Assembly (NCBI RefSeq): GCF_003716875.1 | Contig: NZ_CP033078.1 | Span: 62,001-126,000, forward strand | Reading direction: 5' to 3' | Length of the DNA stretch: 64,000 bases | Source of the DNA: Vibrio zhugei | Lineage (GTDB): Bacteria > Pseudomonadota > Gammaproteobacteria > Enterobacterales > Vibrionaceae | Shown here: positions 20,941 through 29,579 of the stretch, in pieces | Layout: every line of letters starts with the position of its first letter | Numbering within the stretch: position 1 is the stretch's first letter | Translations under genes and position numbers: made by a program | Notes under the pieces: model-generated | Database searches by the model: none | Seen by the model: the letters and a program-made list of their open reading frames with translations, nothing else | What the model was told of the DNA's origin: nothing

Positions 20941-21786
20941 AGCTTATCTCCTGATAACAAGTATTTGAGTGCTCGTTTCCGTTGGCTATAAAGAGAGACA
21001 TCTCAACCAATCAAGCAAACGAAGCACCGAAAGCTAAAGTTCGGTAAATTGAAAATGTGGATATAATCGCAAAATTGTAGCGCATGATGGGGTTAATGTG
21101 CGGTTAACACTCCTTGTCCGTCATGAAACTATGCTCGTGTATCTATTCCTTTGAGCTCCTACCCAGCATAACCTGTGAAGTAGATTTATCAAGATATTAA
21201 CCGGACTTCTGTACATTTTTTTAGCGCTAAAATGTATTGTATCGGCAATATCTAATATACAGCAACCACACGGGAATGGGGAAGCTTTATACGGTATTCG
21301 ATAAATGCTGGATAAAGGAAAAGACAGGGGACAAGACTGTGCGATGGATCGGAGGAATTGCAGTGCGAACGCCGTATGGTTGGTCTCATGCTCTTGTATT
21401 AGGCGCTCTCGCTGTTTGGCTATCCATGAGCCAGATAAGTGCCATTTATTTCACGTCTTTTTGTAATGCGATGGGTTACGCCAGTGGGCCTTTCTTCATC
21501 TGTGTAATTCTTTCCAAGTTTGACGCCCCTGATTGTAATTTTTTCTTATGAACGTCTCTCCCTTCACTGAATTTAACACGAAAATTGTCATAACCAATTG
21601 ATAAATAATAGAAGTCACTCCTTGGCACTAAACCTGCAATCACTAAACCTACAACCGAAGGAAAGACTGTGTGTGTTTTATCGACCAGTCACGTCATCCG
21701 TCGCGAAAAATTCGCATCAAGCAACAGAACACACGCGTGCTCAGCGCGCACGTGAATACCTGAATACACGGAGAAGGGGTCTGAGT
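20941..21786. other. Control region upstream of the efflux operon and a small gene
   Basis: No convincing gene. A 14-bp perfect palindrome TTTTAGCGCTAAAA lies at 21219-21232, flanked by ACAT/ATGT to give a larger inverted repeat, about 280 bp from the adaptor gene start. It could bind a dimeric regulator. A TTG-started hydrophobic frame of about 104 codons (21237-21551) is present but has no ribosome site or family resemblance, so it is not called. Confidence 0.35.
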
Positions 21787-22185
21787 ATGACATTGGATAC
21801 CAATCGAGTTAGAGAGCTACTGGTAAAAATGGCACATCACCAGCAACGGTGTGTGTCTCTTGTCCATGCATCATCCCATCGGATGTTGGCCAGATCAGCC
21901 CATCGATTTGTGAAGATAGAAAAAGTGATGATCAAAAAAATGGCGATGGTATTTCTCGATCAAGATGGGGAGCCACTTATCAAAGAGGCGGCCTGTAAGC
22001 AGAGATTGGCGAGTTTTGCGGACTATACAGAAATGCATGCCATGAATAAGCGGTTGTTGGATGAGGTAAAGTCACTCCTAAAAACCATTGATGACACTCA
22101 TCTCACCGCATTGGTTTCCTACTGGTTAGCCGCGTTACAAGTCGAGAACGATGAACTGCAAAAGCACTTACCACAAGGGGAGTAA
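21787..22185 (+). CDS. Hypothetical small helical protein
   Basis: I do not recognise this 132-aa protein. It looks mostly helical, with heptad-like stretches (for example HAMNKRLLDEVKSLLKTIDD at about 85-104), is basic near the N-terminus and acidic near the C-terminus, and has no signal or membrane segment. The start at 21787 is chosen because GAAGGGG precedes it; the frame stays open back to 21598 but that stretch looks non-coding. It faces the downstream minus-strand gene. Confidence 0.5.
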   Translation: MTLDTNRVRELLVKMAHHQQRCVSLVHASSHRMLARSAHRFVKIEKVMIKKMAMVFLDQDGEPLIKEAACKQRLASFADYTEMHAMNKRLLDEVKSLLKTIDDTHLTALVSYWLAALQVENDELQKHLPQGE

Positions 22186-22313
22186 TGCGACTTCCTTGTG
22201 GGTGAGGGCGTCGCGGTTCTTGGCAGGATGCGAAAAGAACACGTAGCCCGCGCCGTCGACATCAGATCGCACCTTAGCCGTTTACTCACCGTTAGCCGAT
22301 TCTTAATGAGAAG

Positions 22314-23960
22314 TTATGCTTTTGCTTCAGGAACAAAGACGTTTAATGAACTCGGTTGCAGGGAAATAACCAGCTTCTTGTCAGAATAAAGCTCCCCATC
22401 AATGACGTATTCGATGTTTGTGTCCGAAGAAATCGTGACATGCTGAGCCGTCGTGTATTTAAAGCGTTTCGCCTTATCCTGCGCTCCGACACTGGTTAAT
22501 GTTAAATCCGATAACGCGAAAAGGCGGCGACCTAAAGAGGTCGTGCCGTCTAGATAGGTGATGTGCAGTTTGCCATCATCAGGCTGCGGAGCTCCCCCAC
22601 CTTGCGCCAAGACGGTGCTAAATGGTGCGGTATTGGCCACGACAAAGCTATGTACATCGAGCGTTTGCGCGTCATTGTGCTCATGTTCTAGCGACTGGTC
22701 ATCCATTGACACCGTCAAGGTTTGCGTCTCTTCTGATACGACCGCGTTAAAGAAGCCGGTCAAATACGCCAATTGTCCTAAGGCATTCTTCTCTTCTCGC
22801 TGAGCATGCTCGATCATTTTCTGCTCAAGACCAATGCCCAGAACTAACAGGATAAGTTGATCATTGCATTTGGCGGTATCGATGCGCTGGCAGTGACCAG
22901 ACAGCAAGACTTCACAGGCTCTTTCCACCGGCGACCATTTCGCGCCAATCCCATACAGCACATGGCACAAGGTATTGGCCGTTCCTAAAGGGACGATACC
23001 GAGTTGAATGTCGGTCTCAATCAATTGGCTGGCCACTTCCGTCACGGTGCCATCCCCACCGCTGACGATGATTTGCTTTGCGCCATGGTCTTTGGCTTGT
23101 TGTGTCAGTTGTTTGGCACTCAAATCTTCACGGGTTTGGTGGATGTTGAGAGGGTACATTTGCGTGAGCTTACGAATAAGGTGCTGTTCGTTTTCTGCCC
23201 ATTTTCCCGCTCCGGCCACTGGATTGACGACCATCCACGTCGGTTGGCTGAGATCCAGAACGCCTTGTTCGCTGATCGCCTGTAAGGTTTTTAGCTGTGA
23301 CTTGTTCAATCTTGCTGTACTGCGCACGTCATTGATTTTTTTCATGACAGCGTCAACCGTCAGTGACGGATCTTTACTGAGCAGATACGCAGCGACAACG
23401 AACACAGAACGTCCACGTCCCAGTGCGCAGTGTACAACCACGGAACGTGAGCATGAAATCTGCGTATCAATCCAGTTGATAGCATGGCGCAGTCGTTCTA
23501 GCGTTGGGGCTTTATGGTCTAATACCGGAATGGAAAGGTACTGAAAGTGTTTGTCTGTCATTGCACTTTCGAGACCGGCAAACTCTGCGGTTACATCGAC
23601 AATGCAAGAGATGTCATTCGATTCAAGAAAGTCTAAGTCGCTTTGAAATAAGCGGCGGGACAGATACAGATTATCGCTGACTTGCTGAATCGGTGGGACT
23701 TTATCGTTTCTTCTTTCCCAAGCATTGTAGGCTTTGGCTCCTAATAAAAAGGGAATGAATGCCCAGCGTACCCACCAAGTAATTTTACCATCTTGACTTT
23801 TTCTAAAGATGGAGGGGATATCAAAAACGTAAGCGATGCTGACCAATAGTAGCGAAAAGGATACCCAAAAGAGCAGTAGGCTGATGATGACCTGAGGTGT
23901 GTAAATTGCGGCCAATAAACTGATTAGAGCACCAAGAACATAATATTTGATGATAAACAT
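22314..23960 (-). CDS. Membrane dual-specificity phosphatase / diacylglycerol-kinase fusion
   Basis: A 548-aa fusion. Residues 1-75 hold two to three membrane helices. Residues about 95-235 are a dual-specificity phosphatase with the active-site loop H177-C-A-L-G-R-G-R184-S. Residues about 240-548 form a DAGK-catalytic (YegS/sphingosine-kinase-like) lipid kinase with V-N-P-V-A-G-A-G and the nucleotide loop GGDGT at 301-305. The arrangement implies linked dephosphorylation and phosphorylation of membrane lipids or lipid-linked substrates. Substrates are unknown. It is a single gene on the minus strand with no neighbour in the pathway except distant dgkA. Confidence 0.85.
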   Translation of the reverse strand: MFIIKYYVLGALISLLAAIYTPQVIISLLLFWVSFSLLLVSIAYVFDIPSIFRKSQDGKITWWVRWAFIPFLLGAKAYNAWERRNDKVPPIQQVSDNLYLSRRLFQSDLDFLESNDISCIVDVTAEFAGLESAMTDKHFQYLSIPVLDHKAPTLERLRHAINWIDTQISCSRSVVVHCALGRGRSVFVVAAYLLSKDPSLTVDAVMKKINDVRSTARLNKSQLKTLQAISEQGVLDLSQPTWMVVNPVAGAGKWAENEQHLIRKLTQMYPLNIHQTREDLSAKQLTQQAKDHGAKQIIVSGGDGTVTEVASQLIETDIQLGIVPLGTANTLCHVLYGIGAKWSPVERACEVLLSGHCQRIDTAKCNDQLILLVLGIGLEQKMIEHAQREEKNALGQLAYLTGFFNAVVSEETQTLTVSMDDQSLEHEHNDAQTLDVHSFVVANTAPFSTVLAQGGGAPQPDDGKLHITYLDGTTSLGRRLFALSDLTLTSVGAQDKAKRFKYTTAQHVTISSDTNIEYVIDGELYSDKKLVISLQPSSLNVFVPEAKA

Positions 23961-24039
23961 CTGCCTTCCTTGCCTTTAATGGGGACATTTTTGGTCGGGG
24001 GAAGCGCTACATGTTGCTCTACGAGATCCCCCTTCTATT

Positions 24040-24071
24040 GAAGAAACTTTCGTGCCGAATGGACACGAAAG
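24040..24071 (-). terminator. Putative terminator of the hemerythrin gene
   Basis: CTTTCGTG (24047-24054) pairs with CACGAAAG (24064-24071). On the minus strand it is followed by TTTCTTC, so the T-run is imperfect. Confidence 0.5.
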
Positions 24072-24086
24072 CACTGCAAACTGTGA

Positions 24087-24524
24087 TTAACTGGCATTGG
24101 TCATTTCTTCTACATAACCATCCGCGAGTGTGACTTTTTGATTGTCTGTCATCACTTTACCAGCAAGTTGGAAGAAATTCTGCTCTTCATCTTCAAGATG
24201 GTGTAAGACTTTGTGACGCAAGGTTTTCATCAGGCTCAACCAAGCGGGGGAGCTCATATCAGTTTCATCAAGTTGTGCCATGAGCTTATCGAATTCGTGG
24301 TGCTCTGCAATCCCGTGACGAGACAGTTCGATCGTCTTATCACTGTCGATGAGTGGCGCATAGAAAAAACGTTCTTCAGCCGCAGAATGTTGTTCAAGTT
24401 CATCTTTTAAGTTTTGGTAAAATTCTTTACGAGCAGGGGAGTCTCCCGACGTTTCCATCAGAGTATCGAGTAAAAGGCGCTGCTTTTCATGACTCTCTTT
24501 TAGTACATCAAATATGTTTTTCAT
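24087..24524 (-). CDS. Hemerythrin-domain (HHE) protein
   Basis: A 145-aa four-helix protein. Iron-binding His and Glu residues fit the HHE pattern: ESHEKQR near the N-terminus, then EQHSAAEERFF (about 44-54), EHHEFDK (about 77-83) and HHLEDEEQNFF (about 110-120). Proteins of this kind bind a di-iron centre and act in oxygen, NO or iron-sulfur stress. No membrane segment or signal is seen. An AAGGAGT ribosome site precedes the ATG. It stands between the lipid-kinase fusion and the BON protein, all on the minus strand but widely spaced. Confidence 0.88.
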   Translation of the reverse strand: MKNIFDVLKESHEKQRLLLDTLMETSGDSPARKEFYQNLKDELEQHSAAEERFFYAPLIDSDKTIELSRHGIAEHHEFDKLMAQLDETDMSSPAWLSLMKTLRHKVLHHLEDEEQNFFQLAGKVMTDNQKVTLADGYVEEMTNAS

Positions 24525-24643
24525 TTTCGACTCCTTATTCCTCGTTCATCCGCAATCGAGCGTTGAGCGAGCGGTTTTATTCTGTGGTACATGATGGTGT
24601 GTGGTTTAAAGCCTATCGTCTGGGTGTTCTACATCAGCAGACA

Positions 24644-24670
24644 GCGAACCTCCCACCATCGGAGGTTCGC
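24644..24670. repeat. Perfect 10-bp inverted repeat downstream of the BON gene
   Basis: GCGAACCTCC and GGAGGTTCGC flank a 7-nt loop. It probably ends the BON-gene transcript, although no T-run follows on that strand. Confidence 0.55.
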
Positions 24671-24685
24671 TAGCTTAAAGTGGGA

Positions 24686-25237
24686 TTATGATTTTACTTT
24701 AAGCTCATCAACGACTTTCTTCACATCATCGGTGTTTTTAGCGATGGCAAGCGCGAGATCATGCTCTGCATCGGATTTCACGGTCCCTTTCAGAGTGACA
24801 GTGTTGTCGTTAGTGGTGACATCAATATCAGTACCACTGACATTGGTATCCATCAGTAAACGTGTTTTAACTATAGTCGTGATTTTTGAGTCAGTCAGGG
24901 AAGCCAGTGTTTTTGAATCTGTTTTCTGGTTGCCTTTTTTCACGATAGTCAGTTTGTTGTCCACTTTTTTCACACCATCCAATCCAGACACGAGTTCGCC
25001 TGCCAAGGATTTTTCAAGGTCACTATCAACGGAACCTGTCAGGGTAACAACTTGATGATCAACATCAGTGTTGATATCAAAAGAGTTAAGATTTTTATTG
25101 AGTAACAGTGTCGCTTCCGCTTTCCCATCTAGCCATGCATCCATGGATTTATTTTCCCATTTGTCATTAGCTAGGGCGGCGGTAGAAGAAGTCGCAAGAA
25201 CTGACGCTAGTACAATTTTGGCTGCGATGTTTTTCAT
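24686..25237 (-). CDS. Periplasmic BON-domain protein (OsmY-like)
   Basis: A 183-aa exported protein. The signal peptide ends in ALA (about residue 23) and is followed by two BON domains (about 40-100 and 115-183), each with the family's V-T-L-(T/K)-G-x-V turn: HQVVTLTGSVDS and NTVTLKGTVKS. OsmY-like proteins bind membranes or phospholipid and help with osmotic or envelope stress and outer-membrane protein folding. It has a ribosome site AGGAGAG. It is the first of two stress-type genes on the minus strand here. Confidence 0.9.
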   Translation of the reverse strand: MKNIAAKIVLASVLATSSTAALANDKWENKSMDAWLDGKAEATLLLNKNLNSFDINTDVDHQVVTLTGSVDSDLEKSLAGELVSGLDGVKKVDNKLTIVKKGNQKTDSKTLASLTDSKITTIVKTRLLMDTNVSGTDIDVTTNDNTVTLKGTVKSDAEHDLALAIAKNTDDVKKVVDELKVKS

Positions 25238-25634
25238 AATAACTCTCCTTTATTAGCGTTACATATATGAGAGCAAGTCACATGCCAACTTTTTAACTTA
25301 TTGTTTTTATTATATTAAGTTGTTTTTCTTTCGTTGTGAGGGGAGTCAATCAAGCACAAGCATGAATTATTTACATAGGCGAAATGTAATTTTTAAGCAG
25401 TGATGGGGTCGTCGAGTCGTGCCATCACAAAGAGACGCGAACTAACTACGAGGATGCGTTGCGGGAGGCCTTGGCATCTGTCTCAAGACGAGGCTGCGAT
25501 GAGAGGCGGGGAGAAAGAGGATTTATCTTCGTTATTATGGTGTGAACCGTTGCCGTTATGGTGACGATATTTAGTCTTGTATACATAAACTAATCCACGT
25601 ACATTGTTTCTGTCATAGTCGAGAGGACATTTGT
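25238..25634. other. Non-coding gap between BON gene and sigma-54 activator
   Basis: About 400 bp with no recognised gene. It should hold the BON promoter (minus) and the activator promoter (plus). A GAGAGGA ribosome site lies at its right end. No clear -24/-12 sigma-54 promoter is seen. Confidence 0.4.
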
Positions 25635-26978
25635 ATGTCGTTGCCAACCCTGTTTTCACGAGTACAAGATCCATTACTCAAAGAGGCTATCACCTCCTGC
25701 CAAGCACTGAACAAATTTCGTCAGCATGATATCGCGATTGCCGATGATTGGGTCAGCCGTTTTCTGGAGATCAAGCCAGACGTGGCCATTGTTGAAGTGG
25801 ATCATTTTACGGATGCAGATTACCAACGTCTGTCGGGGCTCGACGGTATTTACGATATGGACTGGGTGGTTATTAGCTCGGGTGTTCCAAATGAGCACTT
25901 GGATAAACTGGTGAACTTAGGGGCGATTTTCCACTACCGAAAGCCGGTTGATATCGCCATTTTTGTGGATACCCTAAGTGAAATTAGCCAGTATTATCAA
26001 AGCAAACACGCTCAAGGCCGTAAGGTGTTCAGCAGTGAACTGGATCAATTTGGTTTATTGGTGGGCTCTTCAGCGCCCATGCATCAGCTGTATCGTATGA
26101 TTCGTCGAGTCGCCAGAATCGACGCGAATGTCCTCATTACTGGGGAAAGCGGTTCCGGCAAAGAGCTGGTGGCGCAGACCATTCATTTAGCCAGCGAACG
26201 TAAACAACAACCGTTTATTGCGATTAACTGTGGCGCTATCAGTCCAAACTTGGTGGACAGTGAATTGTTTGGTTATGAAAAAGGTGCCTTTACTGGGGCG
26301 AATAAAACCCATCAAGGCGTGTTTAAGCAGGCGGAAGGCGGCACATTATTTTTAGATGAAATCACGGAGATGCCCATTGAGCATCAAGTGAAATTGTTAC
26401 GTGTACTGGAAACCGGTGAATATCGTCCTGTGGGCGGGCAAACCGTTCATATGGCTGATGTGCGTATTGTCGCTGCGACGAACCGAGATCCGAAAGTCGC
26501 GATTGAAGAACAGTTTCTACGAGAAGATCTCTTTTTTCGGTTATCACATTTTCCGTTAGCGATTCCTCCGTTGCGAGAACGAGGAGAGGATATTGTTGGG
26601 TTGGCGAAACACTTTATTTCTCACCGTAATGCCAATGAAGACAAAACCAAGACCATTCTTGATTCAGCGCTGCAAAAAATCGCATTACACGATTGGCCGG
26701 GTAATGTGCGAGAGCTCAAACACAGTATTGAGCGTGCATTTATTATAGCTGATGATGTTATCCGAGATGAGCACTTGATATTCGATACGCCGCCACTAGA
26801 AACCGGCACCAGTATCGAAGATTTGGTTCCTGCTGGCGTTTCTCTAGAAGATTTAGAAAAGGCCGCGATCTTCAATACACTGGAAGAGAATGCAGGCAAT
26901 AAAACGGAGTCCGCTCAGGAACTCGGGATCAGCGTGAAAACCCTGTATAACAAACTCGAAAAATACCAAGAGAAATAA
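25635..26978 (+). CDS. Sigma-54 activator with degenerate receiver domain
   Basis: A 447-aa bacterial enhancer-binding protein. Residues about 1-115 resemble a receiver, but the phospho-acceptor position in DVAIVE holds Glu54 instead of Asp, while the YRKP Lys is kept, so phosphorylation may not be the switch. The AAA+ domain (about 140-370) has Walker A GESGSGKE (170-177), the sigma-54-contact loop GAFTGA (217-222), Walker B GGTLFLDE and the arginine-finger region. A Fis-type helix-turn-helix ends the protein (NKTESAQELGISVKTLYNKL). It resembles VpsR-like Vibrio regulators in lacking a normal receiver; target genes are unknown. Confidence 0.88.
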   Translation: MSLPTLFSRVQDPLLKEAITSCQALNKFRQHDIAIADDWVSRFLEIKPDVAIVEVDHFTDADYQRLSGLDGIYDMDWVVISSGVPNEHLDKLVNLGAIFHYRKPVDIAIFVDTLSEISQYYQSKHAQGRKVFSSELDQFGLLVGSSAPMHQLYRMIRRVARIDANVLITGESGSGKELVAQTIHLASERKQQPFIAINCGAISPNLVDSELFGYEKGAFTGANKTHQGVFKQAEGGTLFLDEITEMPIEHQVKLLRVLETGEYRPVGGQTVHMADVRIVAATNRDPKVAIEEQFLREDLFFRLSHFPLAIPPLRERGEDIVGLAKHFISHRNANEDKTKTILDSALQKIALHDWPGNVRELKHSIERAFIIADDVIRDEHLIFDTPPLETGTSIEDLVPAGVSLEDLEKAAIFNTLEENAGNKTESAQELGISVKTLYNKLEKYQEK

Positions 26979-26984
26979 CGCCCA

Positions 26985-27021
26985 TAAAAAAAGAGCACTG
27001 ACTCTGATGCAGTGCTCTTTT
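26985..27021. terminator. Bidirectional terminator between the activator and gor
   Basis: AAAGAGCACTG (26990-27000) pairs perfectly with CAGTGCTCTTT (27010-27020) around a 9-nt loop. A-run and T-run flank both sides. Confidence 0.85.
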
Positions 27022-27038
27022 CCTTACTAACTCATCGC

Positions 27039-28394
27039 TTATCGCATCGTCACAAACTCTTCAGAGCCTGTTGGGTGGATAGCCACGACCGCATCAAAAT
27101 CGGCTTTGGTTGCGCCCATCTTCATGGCGACAGCAAAACCTTGGATCATTTCATCCACAGTAAAGCCAATACCATGGAGACCCACGACTTTCTCATCGTC
27201 GCCAGCACAAACCAGCTTCATACGACAAGGCTGACGATGTTGCGTGACAGCGGTGTACATAGCGGTAAAGCTTGAGGTGTACACTTTGACATTCGCTTCG
27301 CCATACTCGGCGATGGCTTCTGGCTCGGTAAGACCAATCGTGCCAATCGGTGGGTGGCTAAAGACCACTGTTGGGACTAAGTTGTAGTCCAGTTTCGCGT
27401 CAGTTTGACCATTGAAGAGGCGCTCAGAAAGCAAACGACCCGATTTCACGGCGATAGGCGTGAGCTCAATGCCCCCTTCTATGATGTCACCGACACAGTA
27501 GATGCCTTTTACTGAAGTATTTTGGTAAGCATCCACCTTGATGAAGCCCTGTTTATTGGTCGCAACGCCCGTTGCCGATAGATTAATGGCGTCTGTCGCA
27601 GGGTGACGGCCGATTGCCCAGATTAACGTGTCTACATTGTGTGATTGACCGTTTTCTAGGTGCAGCGTCACGCTGCCGTCTTGCTCTTTTACCACTTCTT
27701 TAGGAACACTGTGCGTATGGAGTGTTGGACCTTCCGCTTCCATGACTTCCACTAATGTTTCCACCACCATCGGATCAAACGAACGCAATGGCGACTCTTT
27801 GCGGCAGAAGAGGTGCGTTTCTGTCCCTAGCGCATTGAGAACGCCAGCGATTTCTACAGCAATATAACCGGCACCGACAACGGCAACGCGCTTAGGTTGA
27901 GCGTCGAGTTCGAAGAAGCCGTTTGAATCAATGCCATGCTCAGCGCCAGGGATGTTAGGAATGCTTGGGCGGCCCCCAACAGCAATCAGAATATGGTCAG
28001 CGGTGTAATGTTCACCGTTGACTTCAACCGTTTTCTCATCGACAAACTTAGCAAAGCCACGAATCACGCTGACGTCATTATTGCCGAGGACACGATCATA
28101 AGATTGGTGGATACGGCCAATGTAGGCCTGACGATTCTCAACCAGTTTGGCCCAGTTGAAATTATTCACATTGACGTCGAACCCATAGTCCGCCGCATAG
28201 AGATTCAGTGCTTCAGCGACTTGAGCACCATGCCACATAACTTTTTTGGGTACACAACCGACGTTCACGCAGGTGCCGCCTAAATCTTGGGCTTCAATCA
28301 GCGCGACTTTGGCGCCATGCATGGCCGCACGGTTTGCAGAGGCAATCCCACCGCTGCCGCCGCCAATACAGATATAATCAAAATGTGTTGCCAT
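27039..28394 (-). CDS. gor: Glutathione-disulfide reductase
   Basis: A 451-aa FAD enzyme matching E. coli Gor (450 aa) that uses NADPH to reduce oxidised glutathione. It has the FAD loop GGGSGG near the start, redox motif [18 protein letters not shown] loop [11 protein letters not shown], the second FAD site GIYCVGDI and the C-terminal HPTGSEE with the active-site His. The ATG at 28394 is chosen because GGAG precedes it; an upstream in-frame ATG at 28406 has no such site. Convergent with the sigma-54 activator. Confidence 0.95.
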   Translation of the reverse strand: MATHFDYICIGGGSGGIASANRAAMHGAKVALIEAQDLGGTCVNVGCVPKKVMWHGAQVAEALNLYAADYGFDVNVNNFNWAKLVENRQAYIGRIHQSYDRVLGNNDVSVIRGFAKFVDEKTVEVNGEHYTADHILIAVGGRPSIPNIPGAEHGIDSNGFFELDAQPKRVAVVGAGYIAVEIAGVLNALGTETHLFCRKESPLRSFDPMVVETLVEVMEAEGPTLHTHSVPKEVVKEQDGSVTLHLENGQSHNVDTLIWAIGRHPATDAINLSATGVATNKQGFIKVDAYQNTSVKGIYCVGDIIEGGIELTPIAVKSGRLLSERLFNGQTDAKLDYNLVPTVVFSHPPIGTIGLTEPEAIAEYGEANVKVYTSSFTAMYTAVTQHRQPCRMKLVCAGDDEKVVGLHGIGFTVDEMIQGFAVAMKMGATKADFDAVVAIHPTGSEEFVTMR

Positions 28395-28454
28395 TACTTT
28401 CTCCATTTGTTTCGGTCAATCTCAGCCTGTCAGTCACGAGACTTTTCGCAAGAT

Positions 28455-28473
28455 CGTTATGGTTATCATTAAT
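28455..28473. promoter_or_regulatory. Weak Fur-box-like element upstream of gor
   Basis: On the minus strand this 19-bp stretch matches 13 of 19 positions of the GATAATGATAATCATTATC consensus. It lies about 60-80 bp before the gor start. AT-rich chance matches are common, so this is a weak call. Confidence 0.22.
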
Positions 28474-28534
28474 TATGAGATTGGGATAGATCCCATGAAC
28501 TCAAGTCTCGAGCTAATTACTTTTCTTTACTCTA

Positions 28535-29371
28535 CTACTCAGGAACAATCCATTCCACCTTATGATGCCCTGTGGCTGGCGCAATTTTTTCTTTTAGAAT
28601 CGGTAAAATGGTTTCCATCTGGCTGGCCAGCTTCCATGGTGGATTAATGACTATCATGCCAGAGGCGGTCATGCCTCGTTCCGAGGTGTCTGGTGAGACA
28701 CCCAATTCAATTTGTAGAATCTTGCGAATGCCAAGTGCTTCCAGACCTTCGATCATATCTTCAATATCACAGCGATTGACCACAGGATACCAAATGGCAT
28801 AGATGCCGGTTGCCCAACGCTTATAGCTTTGCGCAATCGCTTTGACGACATCACGATATTCTTTGGCGAGCTCATAAGGCGGGTCAATCAACACCAATCC
28901 GCGTCGCTCTTTGGGCGGTAAACTGGCTTTTAAGCGGGCAAACCCATCTTCTTTAAAAATACTGACTTGGCGATCGCGCTGGAACTCTTGTTCTAACAAG
29001 GGATGATCGCTCGGGTGCAGCTCTGTCAGGACCATGCGATCTTGCGGGCGCAATAGGGCGCGTGCAACGCGTGGCGAACCTGGGTAGTAACGCAGTTCAT
29101 CGCTGTCGTTGATTGCTGCGACGGTCGCTAGGTAGTCGTTAACCTCGGCCGGTAAATCTTGTTGCCATAAACGAGCAATCCCTTGTTTGTATTCCCCGGT
29201 TTTTTCTGACCACTCATGGGTTAAATCGTAGCGACCGACGCCAGAATGTGTGTCGTGATAGACAAACGGTTTGTCTTTATTCTTAAGGGACGAAATGATC
29301 AGACTTTCTACGATATGTTTCACTACGTCTGCATGATTTCCTGCATGAAAACTGTGTCGATAACTTAACAA
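28535..29371 (-). CDS. rlmJ: 23S rRNA (adenine-2030-N6)-methyltransferase RlmJ
   Basis: A 278-aa SAM-dependent methyltransferase that modifies A2030 of 23S rRNA. It contains the N6-adenine motif LIDPPYE (motif IV), the HSFHAGNHADVVKH start of the family and the ending GMIVINPPWKL...WIVPE. The likely start is the TTG at 29371 because the protein then begins exactly as E. coli RlmJ (M-L-S-Y-R-H-S-F) and a GAGAG site precedes it; an ATG further upstream adds 27 residues that match nothing in the family. Confidence 0.93.
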   Translation of the reverse strand: MLSYRHSFHAGNHADVVKHIVESLIISSLKNKDKPFVYHDTHSGVGRYDLTHEWSEKTGEYKQGIARLWQQDLPAEVNDYLATVAAINDSDELRYYPGSPRVARALLRPQDRMVLTELHPSDHPLLEQEFQRDRQVSIFKEDGFARLKASLPPKERRGLVLIDPPYELAKEYRDVVKAIAQSYKRWATGIYAIWYPVVNRCDIEDMIEGLEALGIRKILQIELGVSPDTSERGMTASGMIVINPPWKLASQMETILPILKEKIAPATGHHKVEWIVPE

Positions 29372-29579
29372 AATACACTCTCGAAACCGCGACCTACGGT
29401 TATTGATGGTTAGCCTGATTCGATTATATACTGAAAAACCGTGATGAGTCACAACGGTAAGCAGAATAGAAATTTGTCCTTGTTCCTGTCTTGCATGTTG
29501 AAAAAGAGACGGGTCACCTACATTTAAGGACTAACAACGGTTGCTCATTGCACCTCGTTTTCATAAAAAGGAATATCAG

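Noticed and set aside
21237..21551. A 104-codon hydrophobic frame
   Set aside because: TTG start, no ribosome site, no recognisable domain and a palindrome at its head; more likely control DNA.
23008..23544. A 178-codon frame opposite the phosphatase/kinase fusion
   Set aside because: Antisense to conserved catalytic motifs and without its own family signature.
24644..24670. Inverted repeat as a classical terminator
   Set aside because: There is no T-run on either strand, so it is listed only as an inverted repeat.
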